NCBI GenBank assembly: GCA_035524375.1 | Contig: DATKOZ010000073.1 | Location: 1 to 64,000, forward strand | Length of the DNA: 64,000 nucleotides | DNA from: Binatus sp035524375 | Lineage (GTDB): Bacteria; Desulfobacterota; Binatia; Binatales; Binataceae | Reading direction: 5' to 3' | Shown: piece after piece, positions 43,076 to 50,966 of the stretch | Layout of the letters: every line of letters starts with the position of its first letter | Numbering within the stretch: the first letter of the stretch is position 1 | Notes under the pieces: model-generated | Told to the model about the DNA's origin: nothing | Seen by the model: only the letters and a program-made list of their open reading frames with translations | The model's database searches: none | Program-made: the position numbers and the translations under genes

Positions 43076-44251
43076 TTACTTCGATTCCTTCATTGCGCGC
43101 ACCAAGATTGCCGCCAGTTCCGGACGCGTGAATTCAGGCGGCGGCGCCTGTCCCGCGCGCAACATCTCGCGCACCTTGGTGCCCGACAGCAGCAATCGAT
43201 CGGCGTCGGCATGCGGGCAGGTCTTGAACGAAGCCATCGACTCGCACTTGCGGCAGTAGAAGGTATTCTCGAACATCAGCGGCGTGATTCCCAGTTCGCC
43301 CGGCTCGAACCGATCGAACATCTTCTGCGCGTCGTAAGTGCCGTAGTAATTTCCAACTCCGGCATGATCGCGCCCGACGATGAAATGGGTGCATCCGTAA
43401 TTCCGCCGCGCGATCGCGTGTAGAATCGCCTCCCGTGGACCGCCGTACCGCATATGCGCCGGAAAAACCCCGATCATCGCGCGGGTCTTGGGATAGTAGA
43501 GGTCGAGCAGAACCTTGTAGGTTTCCATCCTGACCACCGCGGGTACATCGTCGCCCTTGGTCTCCCCCATCAGCGGATGGAGCATCAGGCCGTCGCAAAT
43601 TTCCAGCGCCGCCTTCTGGATATACTCGTGTGCGCGGTGGGTGGGATTGCGGGTCTGGAACGCGACGATCTTTTTCCATCCGCGTTCGCGAAACGCAGCG
43701 CGCGTGTCGCGCGGCTCGCGCGGAAAATCAAGAAATGTGCGTCCGGGAATCTCCTCGAACAGTGTCACGCGGCCGGCAAGGCAAAAGGGCGGCATCGAAA
43801 GGACGTTTTTCGCGCCCGGATGCGCCTCCTCGGCGGTACCGAAAACCGCTTCGGCTTCCTTCTTCCGATCGACTTGGAAAATTTCCGCAAGCTTCAGAAT
43901 CGCCAGCCGCTTGCCGTCCTCGGTCGCCAGCGCGACGTCGCTTCCCGTCTTGAGCGCTTTCGCCGACGCTTCCGTTACGGCCAGCGTGATCGGAATCGAC
44001 CACGGCAGTCCGGATGCCAGCCGCATCTCGTCGCGCGAGCGCTTGTAGTCGGCCTCGCCCATGAAGCCGGTTAGCGGAGAGAACGCGCCCGTCGCCAGCA
44101 TTTCCAAGTCCGCCAGATCGCGCGCATTGAGCGTGACCGACGGCAGTTTCGCCGCATGGGTTGCGAGCGCGGCACGCTCGCCGGCGGGCGCCTTCAGATC
44201 GACGAGCTCGCCGCCGCCGTGGGCGGAAATCGAATCTTCCTTCACACTCAT
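43076..44251 (-). CDS. sat: sulfate adenylyltransferase (ATP sulfurylase)
   Basis: 391 residues, homo-oligomeric type. Makes APS from ATP and sulfate. Motifs: QTRNPTHRAHE (RNxxHxxH), GRDHAGVG and a zinc site CRKCESMASFKTCPH of the bacterial/archaeal class. Start codon overlaps the cysC stop by one base, giving APS synthesis and phosphorylation in one transcript. Used for PAPS supply or for sulfate reduction; no APS reductase is in the window. Confidence 0.96.
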   Translation of the reverse strand: MSVKEDSISAHGGGELVDLKAPAGERAALATHAAKLPSVTLNARDLADLEMLATGAFSPLTGFMGEADYKRSRDEMRLASGLPWSIPITLAVTEASAKALKTGSDVALATEDGKRLAILKLAEIFQVDRKKEAEAVFGTAEEAHPGAKNVLSMPPFCLAGRVTLFEEIPGRTFLDFPREPRDTRAAFRERGWKKIVAFQTRNPTHRAHEYIQKAALEICDGLMLHPLMGETKGDDVPAVVRMETYKVLLDLYYPKTRAMIGVFPAHMRYGGPREAILHAIARRNYGCTHFIVGRDHAGVGNYYGTYDAQKMFDRFEPGELGITPLMFENTFYCRKCESMASFKTCPHADADRLLLSGTKVREMLRAGQAPPPEFTRPELAAILVRAMKESK

Positions 44252-44790
44252 TACCGGACTCCTGCGCGGATGTATTTCAATTCTTCGAGCCGTCCGAGCA
44301 GCTTGCCCAAGCTCTGGTTGACGGACTCCACGCCGCTATCGACGACGAGTTCAGGATTGATCGGCTCCTCGTAGGGGTCGGACACACCGGTGAACGATTT
44401 GATTTCACCGGCTAGCGCTTTCTTATACAGCCCTTTCACGTCGCGCTCGACGAGCTTGTCGAGATGACATCGCACGAAACATTCGAAGAATCGATCATGC
44501 GTTTTGCGCACTTCATCCCGCACCTCACGATAGGGGGAAATCGCCGCCGAGATCGCGATCACGCCGTTGCGCGCCAGCAGATGGCATACGTAGCCGATCC
44601 GCCGGATGTTGATGTCGCGATCCTCCTTGGAAAAGCCCAGCCCCTTGGAGAGGTTGGTGCGCACTTCGTCGCCGTCGAGAATTTCGACGCGATGGCCGCG
44701 GTTGCGTAGTTCAGTGGCGGCAAGTCCCGCCAGCGTTGATTTCCCCGCGCCCGACAAGCCGGTAAACCACAAGGTAAAGCCCTGTTCCAT
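44251..44790 (-). CDS. cysC: adenylylsulfate kinase
   Basis: 179 residues from the ATG at 44790, which gives the usual start just before GFTLWFTGLSGAGKSTL; a GTG at 44814 would add eight residues. P-loop GLSGAGKST, then DGDEVRTNLSKGLGFSKEDR and the lid segment. Converts APS to PAPS. PAPS can feed sulfotransferases or PAPS reductase; neither is visible nearby. Confidence 0.95.
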   Translation of the reverse strand: MEQGFTLWFTGLSGAGKSTLAGLAATELRNRGHRVEILDGDEVRTNLSKGLGFSKEDRDINIRRIGYVCHLLARNGVIAISAAISPYREVRDEVRKTHDRFFECFVRCHLDKLVERDVKGLYKKALAGEIKSFTGVSDPYEEPINPELVVDSGVESVNQSLGKLLGRLEELKYIRAGVR

Positions 44791-44928
44791 AAAGAAAAAA
44801 CCGACGCTCCTCACAATAGATTACTTTGCAAGCTATGTAAGTTATTTAATTTCGATGAACCATACAAGCCCGAGGAATCACTCGAAACCCCGCGCGGGAA
44901 TAGCACAATTAAGGAACAGGGGAACGGA

Positions 44929-45831
44929 TCAGGTCGAGGCTTGGCCGTTGGCCTCGGTCGGATACGACGATCTCACCGCTTTGGGGCGGAAGCGGCCGGC
45001 CATAAAATATTGCTGCAGGAGATAAAGGTCGAACAGGATTATTGCGGCCCATACGCTGTACGCGCCGTACGAGCTGAGCAACTTCAATCCGATGATGCTC
45101 TGCGATAGGCCAAATCCAACCACCCACGCATCGAAGCTCATGCAAATCCGCCGGAACGTCTCGCTGTCCATGAATCGAATCATGTACGAACCCAGCGGCA
45201 ATCCGATCAAAACCGCCGGAGCCAGCGGGACCACCAGATGCATGCTGCTCGCACTGAACAGCCCCAAGAATCCGTACATGATCGCGGTGAACGTCGTCTC
45301 CATCACGCGCACGGTACCGAGCGCGGCGCGGAAATCCTCTTTTTCGACTCCCTGATTGTTGAACATCAGAGCCAGCGGAGGGCCGGAAATTGTCGTCGCC
45401 GCGTACAACGTCCCGACGCCGACGCCCAGCGGGAAGCCGACCGCATGCTCGGCATGAATTGGCCTGCGAAATCCGGCCGCCTGCATGAGAATGAAAGGGA
45501 GAATCGCAATATAGGTACAGAACTTGAGCCAACCCGGATTCGCGCCGCTTAGCAGATAGCTGCCGATGATAATGCCGGGGACGAGGCCCAAGACTATCGG
45601 CATCGCGCGGCGTCGGACGGCGGCCAAGCTGCCGCGATTCAGAATGACGACGAAGGCATTGATGGCGAGTTCGATGACTACCAGCGCCGGAGCAAGCATC
45701 TTGTTGGGGAAGAAGAGCAGCGCGACCGGGACCGTCAGCGACGAAAAGCCATACCCGAGCGCTCCGTTGACCGACGCCGCGAACAGCGCGATCACGAACA
45801 GAACGATGATGCCGGTATCATGGCCAAACAC
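44929..45831 (-). CDS. sulfite exporter TauE/SafE family transporter
   Basis: 300 residues from a GTG at 45831 with GGGAG 8 bp upstream; the longer TTG start at 45846 overlaps that ribosome site. Seven to eight membrane helices, with the family motifs GALGYGFSSLTVP in the first loop and the repeat GTLYAATTISGPPLALMFNNQG in the second half. Family members move sulfite, sulfoacetate or other organic anions. Placement just upstream of cysC-sat suggests a sulfur compound. Confidence 0.88.
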   Translation of the reverse strand: MFGHDTGIIVLFVIALFAASVNGALGYGFSSLTVPVALLFFPNKMLAPALVVIELAINAFVVILNRGSLAAVRRRAMPIVLGLVPGIIIGSYLLSGANPGWLKFCTYIAILPFILMQAAGFRRPIHAEHAVGFPLGVGVGTLYAATTISGPPLALMFNNQGVEKEDFRAALGTVRVMETTFTAIMYGFLGLFSASSMHLVVPLAPAVLIGLPLGSYMIRFMDSETFRRICMSFDAWVVGFGLSQSIIGLKLLSSYGAYSVWAAIILFDLYLLQQYFMAGRFRPKAVRSSYPTEANGQAST

Positions 45832-45930
45832 GTCCGTTGCTCCCAAGAAGTCGAATAGATTACTTATCGAGTCATCAAAGTTATATACAACTCTGCGCCT
45901 CGATGCAAGGGCAAATTGACCTGTCGCGCT

Positions 45931-47964
45931 TCACTGATGCGCCGCGCTGGTTCGCTCAATCTCGACCATCAAGGCTTGGATGTCTGGATTCGCGGGCGCG
46001 GCTGTCAATGCGATCGAACACTGTTCGCGCGCTTCGGCATCACGGCCAACGCGATGAAGCGCAAGTGCCGCCAGGTAATGCGGAATCGGATCATTGGGTG
46101 TAATCGCGGTTGCACGCCGGTACGCGGCAAGCGCATCGTCGAAGCGATGCTGGGTGGATAGGAGCGCACCCAAGCCCGTGAGCGCGAGGGTATTGGCGGG
46201 ATCGGTCTGAATCAAATCGCGAAGGATTTTTTCCGCACCGGCAACGTCGCCATGGCGGAAGCTTAATTGCGCCCGGGCCATCGCGACCGCTCCGGTCCCA
46301 TCGTCGAGCGATTGCGCCCGCTTAAGATAGCCATCAGCGGCCTTTGAGTCGCCGGCGGCATCGGCGGCCAGCGCGAATTTTGCGAGTTGGTCGGCGGTGG
46401 GATTTTTAATCTTTTCCCCCGCGTTTTTCAGTGCGTCGGTTGCCGCGCGAAAATCGCCGCTTCGCTCGTAAATCAGCGCGAGGTCGTAATAGGCAGCGCC
46501 ATCGGCTGGATCGATCGCAACGACCGCCCTGAATTCGTCAAGCGCGCCCGCGACGTTATTTCGACTGAGTAGTTCATGACCAAGCCGAAACCGCCATACG
46601 GTGGCGTCAGGCGCCTCCTCCACGGAGCGCGCGAGCGTCGCTGCGTCGTCATGCCAGAAGCTCTGCACGGATTGAAGTGAAATGACGTACGCGGTTGCGA
46701 CTGCGGCAATCCCGATTGGGACCGCCGTCATCGCGGCTGTGCTAGTGCGCGCAAAATCGACTGCGAGGTCCGCGGCCATCAGGCAGAAACCGAACGACGG
46801 GAGATAAAGGTAACGATCTTGGATCAGGGCGGAAGGCGTCGTAACGAGCAGTCCGCCCAGATTGAGCACTGGGGCCAGAGAAATCAGCGTCCAAGCGGCG
46901 CAAAACAGATAGAGGCGGCGATGCTCATGGCGCCGCAACAGGACAAATCCGGCGCAGGATAGTATCGCGAGTTCAGCGGCGGGCAGCAGGAAATTCCGGG
47001 AGCCAATACTCTGGGCGATTGCAAGACGATGGGCCGGCGATGCCCGCCACGGCATGAGCAGCAGCGTCGCGTAGTTCAAGATCGCAGCTGGCAGGGTCAG
47101 GACGGCCTGAAGTCCGGTCATCGGATGAGCAGCAAACGGATTGGATTGAGTGATGAACCCGAGCGCATACGTCCGCAAGACAAGATAGGCGGCGACTTCA
47201 ATTGCGAACGGGCAAGCTGCCACGATTCCAGCGCGGATACGATCGGGAATCGTGAAAGAGCGGGTGGACAGCAACATCACGTCTGCCGCAATCAGAGCCG
47301 GAAACACGGCCGCGCTTTCGTAGGCCAGCAGCGCGAGGCCATACAGGATCAGTGATAGAGCATGCCATTTGCGCCGCATCGATTCGGCATGTGACCCACT
47401 GTTGTTGCTCGCCGACAGATAGGCGGCGAAGGCGGCCAGTTCGAATGCCGCAGTCAGCGGTGAGCCCATCGCGGAGGCGACTGCTTCCGCATGAATTGGT
47501 GTCAGTGCGAACAACGCCGCGGTAAGCAGCGCGGTCCATTTATTTCCGGTAAGGAGCGATGCCACCCGCCAGGTGAGCCATACGACAAGCAGGTGAAGCA
47601 CTATGATCGAGGCGTGCCAGCCGGCCGGATGGGCGCCGAACGCATTGAAGTTGAGCGCCATCCAGAGGTTCACCATCGGCCGATAGTAGGAACTTTGAAA
47701 CGGATGGGACGGATCGTTGAGCCATGCTTCGCTATGTATCAGCGACTTAAGAATCGCCGGCCAATCGGCCATGTGCGGGTTATAAAGTACGAACTGTCGC
47801 ACGTCCTCATTGAGTTCGTCGCCAAGGCTGCGGGAATAGGCCAGCCCAGTGACAACGGTAATCGCGAGTAGCCACAGGCGTTGGTCGCGAAGCCATCCGC
47901 GAAAATCTGCCGACCCATCCGCGATCGAATGGGAACCGGCGTTGGCGGGATCCCCGGCCGACAT
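45931..47964 (-). CDS. GT-C-like membrane protein with C-terminal TPR repeats (paralogue)
   Basis: 677 residues, same build as 21894-23837: about ten membrane helices with YYRPMVNLWMALNFNAFG and GWHASIIVLHLLVVWLTWR, then ~6 TPR units (ALTGLGALLSTQHRFDDALAAYR). The first-loop acidic pair FVFDDE of the paralogue is here ELNEDVRQF, so the presumed catalytic Asp-Asp is altered. It is 3 bp after the HAD gene and may be the distal gene of the riboswitch operon. Confidence 0.75.
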   Translation of the reverse strand: MSAGDPANAGSHSIADGSADFRGWLRDQRLWLLAITVVTGLAYSRSLGDELNEDVRQFVLYNPHMADWPAILKSLIHSEAWLNDPSHPFQSSYYRPMVNLWMALNFNAFGAHPAGWHASIIVLHLLVVWLTWRVASLLTGNKWTALLTAALFALTPIHAEAVASAMGSPLTAAFELAAFAAYLSASNNSGSHAESMRRKWHALSLILYGLALLAYESAAVFPALIAADVMLLSTRSFTIPDRIRAGIVAACPFAIEVAAYLVLRTYALGFITQSNPFAAHPMTGLQAVLTLPAAILNYATLLLMPWRASPAHRLAIAQSIGSRNFLLPAAELAILSCAGFVLLRRHEHRRLYLFCAAWTLISLAPVLNLGGLLVTTPSALIQDRYLYLPSFGFCLMAADLAVDFARTSTAAMTAVPIGIAAVATAYVISLQSVQSFWHDDAATLARSVEEAPDATVWRFRLGHELLSRNNVAGALDEFRAVVAIDPADGAAYYDLALIYERSGDFRAATDALKNAGEKIKNPTADQLAKFALAADAAGDSKAADGYLKRAQSLDDGTGAVAMARAQLSFRHGDVAGAEKILRDLIQTDPANTLALTGLGALLSTQHRFDDALAAYRRATAITPNDPIPHYLAALALHRVGRDAEAREQCSIALTAAPANPDIQALMVEIERTSAAHQ

Positions 47965-47967
47965 CGG

Positions 47968-48723
47968 CTATTTCGTCCCGCGATGGCGGGCAGGTGTTGA
48001 CCGGCGTAGATGGTTTGCCAGTGCGGCGGGCGAGTCGAACACTTTGCGTGCGCCTGCCGCGGCCAGCCGTTCGCGCGAGGCTGCGGACATCGCGACGCCG
48101 TAAAATCGAACTCCGGCTTCGCGAGCCGCGATGAGATCGGCTTCGGTATCGCCGGCAAAAGCAGCTTGTATGGGCCGGACGGAAAAAGTTTCAAGCGCAC
48201 GAATCACGGTCGCCGGCGATGGTTTGAGCGCGAGCATCGTGTCACGCCCGATAATTGCGTCGGGTGCCGGAGCGCGATTGACTTTAAACCAGCGCGCCAC
48301 GGTCCGCGACGAATTGGCAGTGACAATCGCGACCTTTGCGCCCTCGGCGCGCAGTTGCGAGATCAATTCGTGCGCCCCGGCAATCGGTTGCGCGCGATCG
48401 ACGCCGGCCAATTCGAGGTCCTCGATAATTTCGGACGCCCGGCGTAACACCGCGGCTGCCGCGCGGCTGATGGCGCCGTTTGCGGCCAGGCGCGCGCGAT
48501 ACGCATCATAAAGCGGCAAATTCCCCTGTGGGATTTCAACAAACAAGTCGGCGGGTGCTCCGGCCGATCTCAGGTACGGTTCGAGCACGCGGCGGCCTCC
48601 CGCCCAGTCAACCTCGGGCTGGAGATGCGCGATGGTCCCGTCGAAGTCGAGCATCCAGAGGCGCACCTCCGCACCGGTCTTTGCGCCGACAGTACGCTTG
48701 CGCGGTGCGGCCTTGGCGGGCAA
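47968..48723 (-). CDS. HAD superfamily phosphatase
   Basis: 251 residues from a TTG at 48723 that follows the upstream stop by one base and has AGAAAGGAA in front; the open frame extends to 48873 but overlaps the preceding gene by ~150 bp in a low-information stretch. Motif I LDFDGTIAHL (both Asp kept), motif II VTANSSRT, Lys in ALKPSP, motif IV GDTEADLIAAREAG. Phosphoglycolate-phosphatase-like, substrate unknown. Translational coupling to the ThiF-like gene is likely. Confidence 0.8.
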   Translation of the reverse strand: MPAKAAPRKRTVGAKTGAEVRLWMLDFDGTIAHLQPEVDWAGGRRVLEPYLRSAGAPADLFVEIPQGNLPLYDAYRARLAANGAISRAAAAVLRRASEIIEDLELAGVDRAQPIAGAHELISQLRAEGAKVAIVTANSSRTVARWFKVNRAPAPDAIIGRDTMLALKPSPATVIRALETFSVRPIQAAFAGDTEADLIAAREAGVRFYGVAMSAASRERLAAAGARKVFDSPAALANHLRRSTPARHRGTK

Positions 48724-48724
48724 G

Positions 48725-49378
48725 TCAGCGGTTTCCTTTCTGCCGCGAGCAGACGCATCCGGAGGGGGCTGATGCCGCTCGAACGGTCGATTCGTAGCCT
48801 TTGAACGCGATGAGTGCGGGAGCGGGATTATCGATGCATCCGGCGGCCAGCTTGAATGCTTCCGCGGTCGCAACCATCGTCACGAAATCGGAATTTTCAC
48901 CGCGCGCGCCAAACGGCCCCATTAACGATGTATCGGCGCATCGGATGCATGGCGATCTCGCCGGCAGCACGGCGACGAGCCCCGGCGAATCGAGCCGTGC
49001 AACAACGCTCGATTTGATGCACGCGCTGTTTGCATACCCCTTTGCTGTTTCGATCGAATTCCCGCTGCCGATGAGGATCAGTGAGATGCCCGCCTGCCTT
49101 GTTGGCGCACCGCTGGAGATTGAGACGGATACTTCGTGATTCAGCGAGCGCATCGCAGTGGCAAGTTCACCACGTGCGGTGCGGTTTCCGGCGCCAAAGT
49201 GAAGCTCGATTGCGCCAACGCCAGCGCCAACCAAATATGCCAATGGCGATTCGATGTCGCGCCATTCGCCCGTGATCGCGATCCGTGCTGCAAGGATTCG
49301 CTCCTGCCCGCGGCCGCCAATCCGCGCCACGATTATCTGGCGGCTGTACCGCTCGATTTGGACGTCGCTTAGGGTCAT
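48725..49378 (-). CDS. degenerate ThiF/MoeB-like protein lacking the ATP-binding loop
   Basis: 217 residues. The N-terminus matches the E1-like family (QIERYSRQIIVARIGGRGQERILAARIAITG), but where MoeB/ThiF have the GxGGLG nucleotide loop this protein reads GEWRDIESPLAYLVGAGVGA. A CIRC pair remains near residue 140 and CVC near the C-terminus. ATP activation of a carrier tail is therefore doubtful, and a non-catalytic partner role is possible. The gene is intact in frame and embedded in the operon, so not obviously a pseudogene. Confidence 0.6.
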   Translation of the reverse strand: MTLSDVQIERYSRQIIVARIGGRGQERILAARIAITGEWRDIESPLAYLVGAGVGAIELHFGAGNRTARGELATAMRSLNHEVSVSISSGAPTRQAGISLILIGSGNSIETAKGYANSACIKSSVVARLDSPGLVAVLPARSPCIRCADTSLMGPFGARGENSDFVTMVATAEAFKLAAGCIDNPAPALIAFKGYESTVRAASAPSGCVCSRQKGNR

Positions 49379-49408
49379 TAGAGCCGCCCGGCAACGCGCG
49401 GCGGATTG

Positions 49409-49654
49409 CTACTCGATAACGTTTTTTTCAATCGGCTCGACGGTCACGCCCGAGCTGCGCAACCATGCGATCGCGCGTTCGATTTGATCGGACGTGCCTT
49501 CGAATTCAACTGCGACCAATCCCATCTCGTCCGAGACGCTGGCGCCCCGGATGTTGAAGACGAGATCGAACTTCTTCACCAGATGATAAAGAATCGGCTC
49601 GCGGATCAGGCTGCGCGGATAACTCAGGTAATAGCGTTCGTGAAGGCGTTCCAT
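49409..49654 (-). CDS. NIL domain-containing protein
   Basis: 81 residues from the ATG at 49654, 8 bp after cysM; starts at 49690 or 49699 overlap cysM. A stand-alone NIL domain: ERYYLSYPRSLIREPILYHL, then DLVFNIRGASVSDEMGLVAVEFEG and an ending VEPIE. NIL domains occur in methionine-transport ATPases and in homocysteine-synthesis proteins, where they probably sense or bind a sulfur metabolite. Fits a sulfur operon. Confidence 0.85.
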   Translation of the reverse strand: MERLHERYYLSYPRSLIREPILYHLVKKFDLVFNIRGASVSDEMGLVAVEFEGTSDQIERAIAWLRSSGVTVEPIEKNVIE

Positions 49655-49662
49655 GTGAATTG

Positions 49663-50670
49663 CTACTTCTTTGCGCGTTTGCCGCGCCATTGATTCCATC
49701 CGATCCAGAGATTGGTTGACAGATACTTGTCACCCGAGTCCGCGAACACGGTCACTACTGTGCCCTCGCGAAGCGAGCGGGCGACCTTGAGCGCGGCGAC
49801 CATCGCGGCGCCGGACGATTGTCCGACCAGTATTCCTTCGGTTTCGCCGAGCGCATAGACCATCTCGTATGCCTCCTCGGTTCCGATTGGTATTTTTCCG
49901 TCCAGTTCGTTCTCGTGATAGATGCCGGGAACGATCGAACTGGCCATATGCTTCAAACCTTCCAGGCCGTGCATCGGATCGTCCGGTTCCACGCCCAAGA
50001 CTTGAATGGCGCGGTTCTTCGATTTGAGAAACCGGCCGGTGCCCATAACGGTGCCGCCGGTACCCATGCAGGCGACAAAGTGCGTCACTTCGCCGCCCGT
50101 CTGGCGCCAGATTTCGGGGCCCGTGGTCATAAAATGGGCGGTCGCGTTGGCTTCGTTGTTGTATTGATCCGGTTTGAAGTAGCGCTCGGGATTTTCATCG
50201 CGGATTTTCCGGCACAAAACGATGGCGCCGTCGGATCCTTCCAGCGGATCGGAGAAATGGATTTTGGCGCCGTACGCCTGGATGATCTGCTTGCGTTCGC
50301 GGCTTGCATTGGACGCCATCACCAATTCCACCGGATAACCCATCACCGCGCCGATCATCGCCAGTGCGATACCGGTGTTGCCCGAGGTCGAATCGAGAAT
50401 CACTTTGCCCGGGCGCAACTTGCCCTCGCGGACACCGGTTTCGAGCATGTTCCGTGCGGGGCGATCCTTGACCGAGCCGCCCGGATTGAAGCCTTCCAGC
50501 TTCGCGAAGATCCGCACCCCGGGCGGAAGAATTCCGTCGGTCAAACGGCGAATCTGGAGCAGCGGCGTGTTGCCGATCAAATCGAGCACGCTTGCGGCGC
50601 GCCCGGCCGGCACGATTTCGGGTTTAGCGCCCGCCGGCGATTGCTGGAACGATGGAGATATCGTCGCCAT
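49663..50670 (-). CDS. cysM: cysteine synthase, CysM/CysO-dependent type
   Basis: 335 residues, fold type II PLP enzyme. PLP-lysine in GSVKDRPARNM, glycine loop STSGNTGIALA, and the C-terminal GQSSGAAMVAA. It overlaps the upstream CysO-like gene by 47 bp; the first ~25 residues (SPSFQQSPAGAKPEIVPAG) are a loose extension, so a later start is possible. Next to a sulfur-carrier gene it probably uses carrier thiocarboxylate with O-phosphoserine or O-acetylserine, as in the mycobacterial CysO/CysM pair. Confidence 0.92.
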   Translation of the reverse strand: MATISPSFQQSPAGAKPEIVPAGRAASVLDLIGNTPLLQIRRLTDGILPPGVRIFAKLEGFNPGGSVKDRPARNMLETGVREGKLRPGKVILDSTSGNTGIALAMIGAVMGYPVELVMASNASRERKQIIQAYGAKIHFSDPLEGSDGAIVLCRKIRDENPERYFKPDQYNNEANATAHFMTTGPEIWRQTGGEVTHFVACMGTGGTVMGTGRFLKSKNRAIQVLGVEPDDPMHGLEGLKHMASSIVPGIYHENELDGKIPIGTEEAYEMVYALGETEGILVGQSSGAAMVAALKVARSLREGTVVTVFADSGDKYLSTNLWIGWNQWRGKRAKK

Positions 50671-50902
50671 CCTTGACCTTGGAGTTCAACTGGTCCAAAA
50701 ACCGCACGTCGTCGCCGTTGAGGTAAATGTTCACGAAGCGGCGAATCTCGCCCTTGTCGTCGAGCAGCCGCTCGCGGATTCCCGGATGACGCCGTTCAAG
50801 GTCGTCGATTACGGCCTTGAGCGACGCGCCTTCAGCCGGGACTTCATCGACGCCGGCGGTAAATCGCCTGAGCGGGGTCGGCACTCTGACTCGTACTGCC
50901 AT
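50624..50902 (-). CDS. MoaD/ThiS-family sulfur carrier, CysO-like
   Basis: 92 residues, beta-grasp carrier. MAVRVRVPTPLRRFTAG at the start, IYLNGDDVRFLDQL and the tail SIVPAIAGGR. The carrier tail should end in Gly-Gly; here one Arg follows, so the protein as encoded would need trimming before activation. Position between thrC and cysM and the ThiF-like E1 at 52258-52956 identify a CysO-type cysteine pathway. Confidence 0.9.
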   Translation of the reverse strand: MAVRVRVPTPLRRFTAGVDEVPAEGASLKAVIDDLERRHPGIRERLLDDKGEIRRFVNIYLNGDDVRFLDQLNSKVKDGDDISIVPAIAGGR

Positions 50903-50966
50903 AATTTAATGTATGCCTCCTGTTCGTAGTTTGAGAATTATTCCGCCGCCTGGACGCAAACAAGCG

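Noticed and set aside
48724..48873. N-terminal extension of the HAD gene at 47968
   Set aside because: Overlaps the upstream ThiF-like gene, is Pro/Arg-rich without conservation-like pattern, and a TTG with a ribosome site sits just after the upstream stop.
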